Origin: FEN-1219 sp964503125 | Lineage (GTDB): Bacteria > Pseudomonadota > Gammaproteobacteria > Steroidobacterales > Rariloculaceae | NCBI GenBank assembly: GCA_964503125.1 | Contig: CAZCZE010000024.1 | Coordinates: 1 to 64,000 of the forward strand | Length of the DNA: 64,000 bases | Reading direction: 5' to 3' | Shown here: piece after piece, positions 50,756 to 59,435 of the stretch | How positions within the stretch are numbered: the first letter of the stretch is position 1 | Layout of the letters: the number at the start of each line of letters is the position of its first letter | Position numbers and translations under genes: made by a program | The notes under the pieces: generated by a model | The model's database searches: none | Told to the model about the DNA's origin: nothing | The model's input: only the letters and a program-made list of their open reading frames with translations

Positions 50756-50853
50756 CAACCGCATTCAGCGAGCGGGGTAGTTCCTTCGGTCTAGTGGACA
50801 CGCCGAACTAACGGCAGCGGGCCGGATCGGCAAGCGCCCGACTCGAGTTATGC
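50750..50853 (+). other. attC recombination site 2
   Basis: A 104-bp element bounded by GCATAAC and GTTATGC, which are exact inverse core sites. Next inside, CGAGCGGG pairs with CCCGACTCG apart from one extra A, the extrahelical-base pattern of attC. It closes the second and last recognisable cassette. Confidence 0.8.
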
Positions 50854-50878
50854 GCGGATCGCAAAGTAGGCGGGACAA

Positions 50879-51402
50879 CTACGGGGATTTGGGTGCCAAC
50901 GGCCGCGCAATGCGCTGCACCGCGAGCGCGAGCGCCACGACGAACACGAGCGCCGCGCCGAAGAACGCCGCGCCCGGCACGACGATCGGCGCCGCGCTCG
51001 ACACAAAAAGGCCGAATAGACCGGCCCAGATCGGCGGGCCCACAATCGACGTGAGGTTCGTCATGCTCGCGAGCGCGCCCTGGAGCAGGCCCTGCTCGTT
51101 GGCCGGAACGGAGCGCGAGAGCAGCGCCTGCACGGCCGGTTGCGCCACGGTCCAGCCGAAGGTAGCAGCAGCACGGGCCGGCGGCCGTAACGGTCCGATA
51201 GCGCCCCGAGCAACGGCGCGAACAAGAACTGCATGAGCGCGTAGGCCGCGGCCAACGCGCCGTAGATATAGGAGGCGCGCGAGACGTCGCCGCCTTCGAA
51301 CTCTTCGATGAGCCGCGGCAGCACGGGGAACGCGAGCCCCATGCCCAGCATGTCGATGTAGACCACCGACAACACCACGAGCAGCGAGAAGCGTGCTCGC
51401 AT
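50879..51402 (-). pseudogene. MFS (TetA-like) efflux gene with internal deletion and frameshift
   Basis: The N-terminal part, from GTG 51402, encodes the first helices of an MFS drug/H+ antiporter (VVYIDMLGMGLAFPVLPRL, FAPLLGALSDRYGRRPVLLL with the loop 2-3 motif). Near 51160 the frame changes to one encoding a typical MFS C-terminal end (FGWTVAQPAVQALLSRSVP, LQGALASMTNLTSIVGPPIW, VVPGAAFFGAALVFVVAL). About 200 residues between them are missing and the two parts are out of frame, so the gene is dead. It lies just beyond attC2. Confidence 0.85.
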
Positions 51403-51476
51403 GCGTCAGCGGGTATGCGCTGCGGCACCACGCCAACGGCGCGCCGCCGCACGCCGCTACGGGCGTTGCGAGCGGC

Positions 51477-54400
51477 TCAGCCGACAGCACTCGGAGCGGG
51501 CGTACCGACGACTTGCTCGTGCGCGGCGCCGCGGCCCACGATGCGCGCGAGCCACTGCTGGAAGTCGTCGACGACCGTGAACATCGCGGGCACGATGAAC
51601 AAGCTCATGACCGTCGAGACGATCAAGCCGCCGACGACGGCCACGCCCATGGGCGCGCGGAAGCTCGGATCGCCTGCCCAGCCCATCGCGATCGGCGTCA
51701 TGCCCGCGATCATCGCGATCGTCGTCATGACAATGGGCCGTGCGCGTTTGCTGCACGAGTCGATGAGCGAGTCGAACCGCGACATGCCGTGGTCGCGCTG
51801 CGCCATGATCGCGTACTCGACGATCAAGATGGAGTTCTTCGACACGATGCCCATGAGCATGAGCAGGCCGATCAGCGAGTTGATCGCGAGGCTGTAGTCG
51901 AAGATGAGCAGCGCAACGATGGCGCCGGCCGCCGACGGCGGCAGCGCCGCGAGGATCGTGACCGGCTGAATGAACTTGTGGAACAGCATGACGAGCACGG
52001 CGTAGATCGACAGCACGCCGATAGCCATCGCGAGCGCGAACTCGCCGAAGATCTCGGCAATCCAGCGCGCATCGCCCGTGGGCACGAGGCGCACGCCGTC
52101 GGGCAGGTTCTGCAGGGCCGGCAGCGCCTCGGTCGCCGCGAGGACGTCGCCGACCGCCTGGCCGTTCAAGTTGACATTGAGCGTGATCTTGCGGCTGCGG
52201 TCGATGCGCGTGATCTGCGCGGGGCCGGCGCCGAGGGACACGTCCGCGACGTTCATGAGCGGCACGGGGCCGTTCCTTCCTGGTACGGCCAACAGCTGCA
52301 AGCGCTCGAGATCGGTGCGCGAGGAGTCATTCAAACGCACGAGGATCGGGATCTGGCGGTTGTCGAGATTGAATTTCGCGAGGCTCGTGTTGACGTCGCC
52401 GCTCGTCGCGATGCGCGTCACGAGGCTCAACGTCTCGGTCGTGACGCCGAGCTCGGCGGCGCGCTCGGGCTGAGGGCGAATGACGATCTCGGGCTTCTGC
52501 AGCGCCGCGCTGCTCGTGATCATGCCGAGGCCCGGCAGCGTGCGGATCGCGCGCTCGACGTTGGCCGCGGCCAACGCCAGCCGATTCGGCTCGTCACCCG
52601 CGAGCGTGACCTCGAGCGAGCTGCCGCCGCCACCTTCGAACTGGAACCGCGCGCCCGGAATGTCGCGCAGCATCCCCGTGGCCTTGCGCTCGAAGAGTTG
52701 CTGCGCGCCGCGCGTGCCATCGGGGTTGTCGAGCTGGATGACGAGGGTGCCGCGGCGCACGGATCCCGCGGAGCCACCGCCGCTCATCGGGCCACGGTTG
52801 CCGCCCCCGCCCTGTGTGCCGACCGTCGTATAAACGCTCCTGACCTCGGGCAGCGGGGCGAGCCGCCTGCGCGCCGTCTCGGCAACGTCGAGCGTGTCCT
52901 CGAGCGAGGCGCCGGGCGCGAGCTCGACCGTGAGACGCGTGAACCCGGAGTCGCCGGCCGGCGAGAACGCCGTCGACAACAGCGGGAACAGGCTCAGCAT
53001 GCCGGCAATGGCGACGCTCGCGACGCCGAGCGTGGTCCAGCGGTGCGCGAGGCACCAACGCACGCGCGTAAGATACCAGGCCATGACGCGCGAAGGCCGC
53101 GCCGGCCGGTCGTGCGGCTTCAGGAAGTAGGCGGCCATCATCGGCGTCAGCGTGCGCGCAACGAGCAGCGAGCAGAGCACGGCCACGACGACGGTGAAGC
53201 TGAACGGCCCGAAGAACTCGCCCGCGATGCCGCTCATGAACGCCACGGGAACGAACACGGCGCAGATCGTGAACGTCGTGGCGATGACGGCGAGGCCGAT
53301 CTCGATGGCCGCGTCCATTGCGGCTTCCCTCGGCTTCTTGCCCGTGCGCAAATGCCGCACGATGTTCTCGACCTCGACGATGGCGTCGTCGACGAGGATG
53401 CCGACGACGAGCGACAGCGCGAGCAGCGTCAGGATGTTGAGCGTATAGCCGAGCACCCAGATGGCCCAGAACGTCGGGATGATCGACAGCGGCAACGCCA
53501 CGGCCGAAACCAACGTCGCGCGCCAGTCACGCAAGAACAGCCAGACGACGATGATCGCGAGAATCGCGCCTTCGATGAGCATCTCCATCGAGGCGTCGAA
53601 AGACTCTTGGATGTAGGCGACCTGCGAGCTCGCTTCGGCGAACTTGATGTGCGGATACTCGCTCTGCAGCCGCTCGACGACCACGCGCGCGTCCTTGGCG
53701 ACGTCGAGCGCGCTCGCGCCCCACGAGCGCACGATCTCGAAACCGATGACGGGCTCGCCGTCGAGGAGCGCGGCCGAGCGCTGCTCGCCCGCCTGATCGC
53801 GCACCTCGGCGATCGTGTCGAGGCGCACGCTGCGGCCGTCGGGCAGCCCGATCGGCAGCCCTCGCAGGTCGTAGACGCTCGCGATGGTGCCCGTCGTGCG
53901 CACCGTCTGCTCGAGCCCGCCGACCCGGCCCTCGCCGCCCGGGTACTCGGCCTGAATTCGGCGCAGCTGCCGCGAGACGTCGCTCGCCGTGGCACCGAGC
54001 GCCGCCATGCGGTCGGGATCGAGGTCGACGCGGATCTCGCGTGACACGCCACCGACTCGCGACACGCGGCCGACGCCGGTCACAGCCGAGAGCTCGCGCG
54101 CGACCGTGAGATCGACGAACCACGAGAGCTCGGTGTCCGTCATGTTGTCGGAAGCCACGCTCCACGTGACGATGGCGCCGCCGGCGGTCGTGACGCGCGA
54201 GACGATGGGCTCGTTGGCGTCCGCGGGCAGGTCGGAGCGAATGCGCGTCATCGCGTCGCGGACGTCGTCGAGCGCCGCGGACAAATCGGTGCCGAAGCGG
54301 AACTCGATGCTCGTCGTTGACGCGCCCTCGTCGACGGTCGACGTCATCTGCTCGATGCCGGCGATCGTCGCGACGGCGTCCTCGACTCGACGCGTGATCT

Positions 54401-54584
54401 CGCTCTCCATCTGCGTCGGCGCGACACCGGGATAGCTCACGGTGACGACGACGGCCGGGAACTCGATGTCCGGCCGATCGAGCACGCCGAGCTTCGGGAA
54501 GCTGACGAGCCCCGCAACCGTCAACGCGATGAACAGGACGATGACGGGAACGGGGTTGCGAATCGACCAGGTGACGAAGTTCAT
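51477..54584 (-). CDS. RND multidrug efflux permease (second system)
   Basis: A 1035-residue RND permease. The N-terminus is VTWSIRNPVPVIVLFIALTV, the proton-relay pair is in VVGILVDDAIVEVENIVRHL, porter segments include DIEFPAVVVTVSYPGVAP, and the end has MLMGIVSKNSILIVEYAIM. It is of the multidrug type rather than heavy-metal. The start overlaps the adaptor stop by 4 bases. Its operon is divergent from a marR gene, which is the likely local repressor. Confidence 0.95.
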   Translation of the reverse strand: MNFVTWSIRNPVPVIVLFIALTVAGLVSFPKLGVLDRPDIEFPAVVVTVSYPGVAPTQMESEITRRVEDAVATIAGIEQMTSTVDEGASTTSIEFRFGTDLSAALDDVRDAMTRIRSDLPADANEPIVSRVTTAGGAIVTWSVASDNMTDTELSWFVDLTVARELSAVTGVGRVSRVGGVSREIRVDLDPDRMAALGATASDVSRQLRRIQAEYPGGEGRVGGLEQTVRTTGTIASVYDLRGLPIGLPDGRSVRLDTIAEVRDQAGEQRSAALLDGEPVIGFEIVRSWGASALDVAKDARVVVERLQSEYPHIKFAEASSQVAYIQESFDASMEMLIEGAILAIIVVWLFLRDWRATLVSAVALPLSIIPTFWAIWVLGYTLNILTLLALSLVVGILVDDAIVEVENIVRHLRTGKKPREAAMDAAIEIGLAVIATTFTICAVFVPVAFMSGIAGEFFGPFSFTVVVAVLCSLLVARTLTPMMAAYFLKPHDRPARPSRVMAWYLTRVRWCLAHRWTTLGVASVAIAGMLSLFPLLSTAFSPAGDSGFTRLTVELAPGASLEDTLDVAETARRRLAPLPEVRSVYTTVGTQGGGGNRGPMSGGGSAGSVRRGTLVIQLDNPDGTRGAQQLFERKATGMLRDIPGARFQFEGGGGSSLEVTLAGDEPNRLALAAANVERAIRTLPGLGMITSSAALQKPEIVIRPQPERAAELGVTTETLSLVTRIATSGDVNTSLAKFNLDNRQIPILVRLNDSSRTDLERLQLLAVPGRNGPVPLMNVADVSLGAGPAQITRIDRSRKITLNVNLNGQAVGDVLAATEALPALQNLPDGVRLVPTGDARWIAEIFGEFALAMAIGVLSIYAVLVMLFHKFIQPVTILAALPPSAAGAIVALLIFDYSLAINSLIGLLMLMGIVSKNSILIVEYAIMAQRDHGMSRFDSLIDSCSKRARPIVMTTIAMIAGMTPIAMGWAGDPSFRAPMGVAVVGGLIVSTVMSLFIVPAMFTVVDDFQQWLARIVGRGAAHEQVVGTPAPSAVG

Positions 54585-55693
54585 GAGCCGCTGGCCCCGT
54601 TGGCGACATTGACGAAGTCGCCGTCCTTCAGGAACCCTGCGCCTTTGATGACGATCCTCTCGCCGCCCTCGATGCCGCTCACGACTTCGATTCCTTCGCC
54701 CTGCACGGCGCCGGTCTCGATACGCCGGCGTGCGACGGTGTCGTTGCTGTCGAGCACGAACACGTAGCTATAGCCGTCGGCGTTGACGATGCTCTCGAGC
54801 GGCACCGTGTAGGCCGGCCCGGTGCCGATCTCGATCTCGCCGCGCGCGAACATGCCGGGACGCAAGCGCTCGTCGGGCGGCAAGTCCACGTAGATCAGTG
54901 CCGTGCGATTGCCCTCGGCGATCGTCGGCGAGACGACGCGAATCGAGCCCAAGTACTTCGTGCCGTCGGCCGTCAAGACGCTCACGACCTGGCCGGGCGC
55001 GAGGTCGGCCAAGCGCGTCTCGGGCGCTTCGCCGCGCCACTCGATGCGGCCGTTGCGCAGCAGGCGCAGCATCTCGTTGCCGGCCTGCGCGATCTGGCCG
55101 ACGGTGACGGTGCGCGACGTGATGACGCCGTCGTCGGGTGCCGTGACGTCGGTGAACTTGAGCCGCAGCTGCGACGTCTCGAGATCGGCACGCGCCGACT
55201 CGAGCCGCGCGCGTGACGCGAGCTCCTCGGACGTGAGCCGGTCGAGATCGGCCTCCGAGAGCACGTTCATGTTCGACAGCGACTTGCCGCGCGTGAGCGC
55301 AGCTTCCGCGTTCGTGAGCTCGGCTCGCCGCTGGTTCAGCACGGCCTGCTTCGTCGCCACCTCGGCCTCGAGTAACGCTTTCGACATCGCCACGAGCCGC
55401 TGGCCCTTGGTGACGCGATCGCCGACGTCGACGAAGACCTCGGCGACGCGGTAGCCGCCGACCTCGGACGCGATGATGACGTCCTGCCACGCGAACACCG
55501 AGCCCGTCATCGAGACGGTGCGTTTGAGCTCCACGCGCGTGAGCGGCGCCGCGGTCACGGCCATGACGGCTTCGCGTGCGGCCCCGGCCGCGTCACCCGA
55601 CGGCGCGTCCGACGAGCCACAGGCGGCAAGCGCGGCGACCATGCCGAGCAGCAGCGCAGCTCGAAGCTGCGCGCGCGACTGCGAGGGATGCAT
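54581..55693 (-). CDS. RND efflux periplasmic adaptor lipoprotein (second system)
   Basis: A 370-residue membrane fusion protein. The signal peptide ends with lipobox LAAC. VFAWQDVIIASEVGGYRVAEV and VGDRVTKGQRLVAM form the first lipoyl half, LNQRRAELTNAEAALTRGKS is the helical hairpin, and FTDVTAPDDGVITSRTVTVG is the second lipoyl half. A C-terminal domain with RLRPGMFARGEIEIG and GIEGGERIVIKG follows. It is coupled to the permease by ATGA overlap and transcribed away from marR. Confidence 0.93.
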   Translation of the reverse strand: MHPSQSRAQLRAALLLGMVAALAACGSSDAPSGDAAGAAREAVMAVTAAPLTRVELKRTVSMTGSVFAWQDVIIASEVGGYRVAEVFVDVGDRVTKGQRLVAMSKALLEAEVATKQAVLNQRRAELTNAEAALTRGKSLSNMNVLSEADLDRLTSEELASRARLESARADLETSQLRLKFTDVTAPDDGVITSRTVTVGQIAQAGNEMLRLLRNGRIEWRGEAPETRLADLAPGQVVSVLTADGTKYLGSIRVVSPTIAEGNRTALIYVDLPPDERLRPGMFARGEIEIGTGPAYTVPLESIVNADGYSYVFVLDSNDTVARRRIETGAVQGEGIEVVSGIEGGERIVIKGAGFLKDGDFVNVANGASGS

Positions 55694-55715
55694 GTCGGGG
55701 TCGTCCTTGCTATCT

Positions 55716-55750
55716 ATCAGCTTGCTGATATCATATCAGCTATCTGATAA
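55716..55750. promoter_or_regulatory. Paired MarR-type operators in the divergent promoter region
   Basis: Two related inverted repeats: TATCAGC-TT-GCTGATA (55716-55731) and TATCAG-CTAT-CTGATA (55735-55750), with centres 19 bp apart. Both lie between the adaptor start (55693) and the marR start (55769). Their symmetry and position fit MarR dimers controlling both directions. Confidence 0.75.
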
Positions 55751-55768
55751 CGCAGCCAACGGGGCGCG

Positions 55769-56335
55769 ATGGCGAAGAATCCTGAAGCGTTGAGAGGTTG
55801 GCTCGAGCTCGGCAGCCCCGAGCGGATTGCCTTCCTGCTCAAATCGCTGCACCACACGCTGCGGCAGACGATCGACGAAGCCCTGCGAAAACAAGGGGTT
55901 GAGCTCTCGTTCGCGCATTTCGCGGCCCTGTTCAACCTGCACTACGACCCCGGCATCTCGGGCGCCCAGCTCGCGCGCCGCGCCATGGTTTCGGCGCAGA
56001 CGATGAACTCGGCGCTGCGCGCGCTCGAGCAGGACGGCCACATCGAGCGGCGGCCCCACCCCGACAGCCGGCGCGCCGACAGCTGGTCGCTGACCGCCGC
56101 GGGGCTCGCGGAGCTCAAGCGTGCGCGTGCAGTCGGGTCGGCCGTGTTCGGCCGGATGCTCACCGCGCTCTCGACGCAGGAGGTCGCGGCCTTCGAGGAC
56201 ACCCTGCGCCGCTGCGTCGCGGCGCTCGACGACGGCGCCGAGCGGGACGACGCAGAGCCGGCCGAGGTACGCCCGCGCACGACGGCCGCTCAACGCCGCC
56301 AGAAGGCCGGCGCGAGCAGCACGAGGAACGTGTAG
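55769..56335 (+). CDS. MarR-family transcriptional regulator
   Basis: A 188-residue winged-helix regulator. LLKSLHHTLRQTIDEALRKQG is the dimer helix, LSFAHFAALFNLHYDPGIS and QLARRAMVSAQTMNSALRAL form the DNA-binding region, and DGHIERRPHPDSRRADSWSL is the wing. The C-terminal 30 residues are a charged tail. It is divergent from the RND pump operon, with two palindromes between them, so it probably represses the pump until a ligand binds. The 3' end overlaps trkH (convergent) by 46 bases. Confidence 0.92.
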   Translation: MAKNPEALRGWLELGSPERIAFLLKSLHHTLRQTIDEALRKQGVELSFAHFAALFNLHYDPGISGAQLARRAMVSAQTMNSALRALEQDGHIERRPHPDSRRADSWSLTAAGLAELKRARAVGSAVFGRMLTALSTQEVAAFEDTLRRCVAALDDGAERDDAEPAEVRPRTTAAQRRQKAGASSTRNV

Positions 56336-57735
56336 ATCTCGAGTCGGCCGAACAGCATCGCCACCGAGAACATGATCTTCGAGTGCGCGCTGACGTCGGC
56401 GAACGTGATGGCCACGTCGCCGAGCCCGGGACCCAAGTTGCTGATCGTCGCGGCCACTGCGCCGAACGCCGTCACTTGATCCATGCCGTCCATCATGGCG
56501 AGCGCCATGAAGATGAAAAACATGACGATGTAGACGGCGAAGAAGCCGCCGACCGCCTCGACGACGGCGTCCGGCAGCGGCTGCCCATCGACCCTGAGGC
56601 GCCGGATCGCCTGCGGATGAATGAGGCGATGGATGTGGATACCGACTTGTTTGAACAGCACCACGATGCGGATCACCTTGATTCCGCCCGCGCTCGACCC
56701 CGCGCAGCCGCCGATGAGGCCGGTGAAGATGAGCACGACCGGAAGCGCGAGCGGCCACTGCGAGAAATCCGCGATTCCGTAACCCGTCGTCGTGAATACG
56801 CTGACGACCTCGAACACCGCGTAGCGCAGCCCTTCAGCGAACGAGTCGTAGGTGCGCGTGACGAGAAGCACGAGCAACACCACGGCTATCGCTACGCCCA
56901 CGAGCAACAGGAACCCGCGCGTTTGCGTGTCACGACCGTAACGCTGTAACTGCAGCGTTCGCCAGGCGATGAAGTGCTCGTTGAAACTGATGCCGCCGAT
57001 GAGCATGAACACCGTGGCGACGACCTCGATCGGCACGCTGTCGAAGAACGCGAGGCTCGCGTCGTGCGTGGAATAGCCCGCCGTAGCGACGGTCGACAGG
57101 CTGTGCGCAACGGCGTCGAACAAACTCATGCCGGCGAGCCAGTAGCTACCGGCGCACACGGCCGTGAGCACCAGGTAGACGACGACGAGGCCGCGCGCCG
57201 TGCGCGCGAGACGCGGCGTGAACCGCTCGTCCTTGAGCGGCCCCGCGGTCTCGGCCTTGTAGAGCTGCATGCCGCCGATGCCGAGCATCGGCAGTAGCGC
57301 CACGGCGAGCACGATGACGCCGATGCCGCCGAGCCACTGGATCTCCTGCCGATAGAACAGGATCGACGGTGACATCGAGTCGAGCCCCTCGAGCACCGTG
57401 GCGCCGGTGGTCGTGTAGCCCGAGACGGACTCGAAGAAAGCATCGGCGAAGCTCAGGTCGAGCGCCAAGATGAAAGGCACGGTGCCGAGCAGGCTCATCG
57501 CCGACCACATGAGCGCGACGATCAGGAAGCCGTCGCGGCTGCGGATCGTGTGCGAATCGCGACGAAACGGCAGCCACAGCGCGAGCCCGATGACGAGTGC
57601 AATCGCGAAGGTGATCGAGAAGTGCGCAAGCTCACCGTCCCTCGATGCCAGCGAGATGCCGAGGGGCGGCAGCAGCGTCGTGCTGAACAGCAGGAACAGA
57701 ACGCCGAGCGTGCGAATGATGACCGTGAGCCGCAT
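56290..57735 (-). CDS. trkH: Trk-type potassium transporter membrane subunit
   Basis: A 481-residue K+ channel-like transporter that works with the NAD-binding protein TrkA. Four pore loops carry the selectivity-filter Gly residues: ESVSGYTTTGATVLEG, HSLSTVATAGYSTHDA, VSVFTTTGYGIADF and ATISNLGPGLGDV. The ATG at 57735 starts the usual N-terminus (MRLTVIIRTLGVLFLLFS); the longer reading runs into intergenic repeats and was rejected. trkA is not nearby. Confidence 0.94.
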   Translation of the reverse strand: MRLTVIIRTLGVLFLLFSTTLLPPLGISLASRDGELAHFSITFAIALVIGLALWLPFRRDSHTIRSRDGFLIVALMWSAMSLLGTVPFILALDLSFADAFFESVSGYTTTGATVLEGLDSMSPSILFYRQEIQWLGGIGVIVLAVALLPMLGIGGMQLYKAETAGPLKDERFTPRLARTARGLVVVYLVLTAVCAGSYWLAGMSLFDAVAHSLSTVATAGYSTHDASLAFFDSVPIEVVATVFMLIGGISFNEHFIAWRTLQLQRYGRDTQTRGFLLLVGVAIAVVLLVLLVTRTYDSFAEGLRYAVFEVVSVFTTTGYGIADFSQWPLALPVVLIFTGLIGGCAGSSAGGIKVIRIVVLFKQVGIHIHRLIHPQAIRRLRVDGQPLPDAVVEAVGGFFAVYIVMFFIFMALAMMDGMDQVTAFGAVAATISNLGPGLGDVAITFADVSAHSKIMFSVAMLFGRLEIYTFLVLLAPAFWRR

Positions 57736-57781
57736 GCGCGCTGCATTATGCCTTGCGGCCGACGGCCTTGCCGGTCGGCCG

Positions 57782-57868
57782 CAAATTGCTCCTGCATTTG
57801 CGGCATGCCCGCCATCCATGGCGGTCACAAATTGCTCCTGCATTTGCGGCATGCCCGCCATCCATGGC
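57782..57868. repeat. Left repeat cluster (two copies)
   Basis: Two nearly identical 41-bp units (57782-57822 and 57828-57868), period 46 bp, each running from CAAATTGCTCCTGCATTTG to GCCATCCATGGC. The same unit occurs four times in reverse orientation at 59436-59625. A hairpin with GGCCGAC/GTCGGCC arms (57757-57780) precedes the cluster. Confidence 0.9.
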
Positions 57869-58003
57869 CGGCGCGGGTCGAAGCGCCCGGCGCCCGGTGC
57901 TATGCTGCCGGCCGGCTCGATTTACGCGCGACGGCCCGCTCTCCAGAACGACAGCGCACGCGACCGGGCCCACCATCCGACTCGTTCGACCCGCAGGTGC
58001 ACC

Positions 58004-59269
58004 GTGTCCGCACAACTCAGTAGTTTTGCTCGCTCGCTGTCCGCCGAGACCGCGTTCACCGTGCTCGCCACGGCGCGCGCGCTCAAGGCTGCGGGCAAAG
58101 ACGTCGTCGAGCTCGAGATCGGCGACAGCCCGTTCGACAGCACGGCGGCCGCGCGCGCCGGCGGCATGGAGGCCATCAAGAACAACCAGTCGCACTACTG
58201 CCCATCGCCCGGCATCCCGGAGTTTCGCCAGGCCGCCGCGGAATTCGTGCGCGAGGAGTTCGGCATTCCCGCCGAGGCGAGCAACATCGTCGCGGGCCCC
58301 GGCGCCAAGGTCTTCGAGCAGTTCTTCTGCGAGGCGTTCTTGAACCCCGGCGACGGCGTGCTCGTCTTCAGCCCGTACTTCCCGACGTATCTCCCGAACA
58401 TCGAGCGGCGCGGCGCGCGCGCCGTGCTGACGCCGCTCAAGCAGGCGAACGACTTCCGTCCCACGGTCACCGACATCGAGCGCTTTCTCACGGACGATCC
58501 GTCGCCGCGCGCGGTATTCTTGAACTCGCCGCACAACCCGACGGGTGGCGTGACGACCGAGGACGATTTGCAGCGCATCGCGGACCTGGTCCGCGGCCTC
58601 CTCGTCGCGGGGTTCAGCGACGAGCCCTACTGCCACATGATCTGGCGCGGCAGCCACCACTCGATCCTGAGCCAACCCGGGATGCTCGCGCAGTGCGTCG
58701 GCGCCTACACGTTCAGCAAGTCGTACAGCATGAGCGGCTGGCGGCTCGGCTTCGCCGTGACGTCGAACGACGTCGCCGAGGTCATCGGCAAGCTGCTCAA
58801 CACGACGCTGTCGTGCACGCCGCCGATCGTGCAGCTCGCGGGCACCGCCGCGCTCAAGCGCGACAAGAAGGAGCGTGACGAAGTCATGCTCAAGTTCCGC
58901 GAGAAAGTCGTGCTGCTCACGGCGGGGCTCAATCGCATCGCCGGCTTCCGCACGCTCGACCCCACGGCCACGTTCTACGTGTTCCCGAACGTCGCGCCCA
59001 TCTGCAACGAGCTCGGCGTCACGAGCCACGGGCTCGCGCTCTACATGCTGCAAGGCGCGGACGATAAATTCGGCATCGCGTGCCTGGGCGGCGAGTGCTT
59101 CGGGCAGGCGGGCGCGGGCTTCCTGCGCTTTTCCTGCGCCGAGCCGAACGACCGCTTGCAGCAAGCGCTCGACTTCATCCCGAAGGCCATCGCCCGCACG
59201 GATCGCCTACGCGCATGGCTCGACCAGAATCCGCAGTACCGGCTCGGCAAGCCCTACGCCGCCCCGTAG
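58004..59269 (+). CDS. Class I/II PLP-dependent aminotransferase
   Basis: A 421-residue fold-type I aminotransferase of the aspartate aminotransferase superfamily. The key motifs are LNSPHNPTGGV (Asn contacting PLP), GFSDEPYCHM (Asp/Tyr) and TFSKSYSMSGWRLGFA (Schiff-base Lys). The C-terminal Arg is in GFLRFSCAEPNDR. The amino-acid substrate cannot be assigned. GTG 58004 with AGGTG upstream begins the domain. The gene is flanked on both sides by related repeats in opposite orientation. Confidence 0.9.
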   Translation: MSAQLSSFARSLSAETAFTVLATARALKAAGKDVVELEIGDSPFDSTAAARAGGMEAIKNNQSHYCPSPGIPEFRQAAAEFVREEFGIPAEASNIVAGPGAKVFEQFFCEAFLNPGDGVLVFSPYFPTYLPNIERRGARAVLTPLKQANDFRPTVTDIERFLTDDPSPRAVFLNSPHNPTGGVTTEDDLQRIADLVRGLLVAGFSDEPYCHMIWRGSHHSILSQPGMLAQCVGAYTFSKSYSMSGWRLGFAVTSNDVAEVIGKLLNTTLSCTPPIVQLAGTAALKRDKKERDEVMLKFREKVVLLTAGLNRIAGFRTLDPTATFYVFPNVAPICNELGVTSHGLALYMLQGADDKFGIACLGGECFGQAGAGFLRFSCAEPNDRLQQALDFIPKAIARTDRLRAWLDQNPQYRLGKPYAAP

Positions 59270-59309
59270 CCGCGCGGAATCCGACGCAGCGCACGCACGC
59301 TTATGTCAA

Positions 59310-59331
59310 ACCTGTGACGGCCGTCACAGGT
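59310..59331 (+). promoter_or_regulatory. CRP-type binding site
   Basis: A perfect 22-bp palindrome containing TGTGA-N6-TCACA (half sites 59313-59317 and 59324-59328), the consensus for CRP/Vfr/Clp-type regulators. Its centre (59320.5) is about 41.5 bp before 59362. A GATACT -10-like hexamer lies at 59351-59356, the geometry of a class II CRP-activated promoter reading right. Confidence 0.7.
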
Positions 59332-59360
59332 CGTCCCGAAGTCGGGGAGGGATACTTTCG

Positions 59361-59431
59361 AGCAAGTTTCGGAGACTTGCTCCTTGGCGGTTTCCCCCTA
59401 ACTCGCCCGGCCTCGCGCCGGGCATTTTTTT
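59361..59431 (+). ncRNA. Candidate CRP-controlled small RNA (about 70 nt)
   Basis: Downstream of the CRP-type site and -10 hexamer lie a stem-loop (GAGCAAGT/ACTTGCTC with loop TTCGGAG, 59360-59382), a single-stranded C-rich stretch containing TTTCCCCCTAACTC, and a strong intrinsic terminator. No ORF fits inside. The layout of a promoter, 5' hairpin, unpaired C-rich seed and terminator is typical of trans-acting small RNAs. It could instead be the 3' UTR end of the aminotransferase transcript. Confidence 0.55.
59405..59431 (+). terminator. Intrinsic terminator
   Basis: Stem GCCCGG/CCGGGC with loop CCTCGCG, followed by A and seven T (59425-59431). It works only for rightward transcription, so it ends the candidate small RNA or the aminotransferase transcript. 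Confidence 0.85.
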
Positions 59432-59435
59432 GCCC

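Noticed and set aside
51393..54044. 883-residue open frame antisense to the second RND permease
   Set aside because: It mirrors the permease codon bias, is Arg/His/Asp-rich and has no domain; it is a GC-driven shadow.
57522..57861. N-terminal extension of TrkH through the repeat units
   Set aside because: The extra residues are encoded by intergenic repeats; the normal TrkH start is at 57735.
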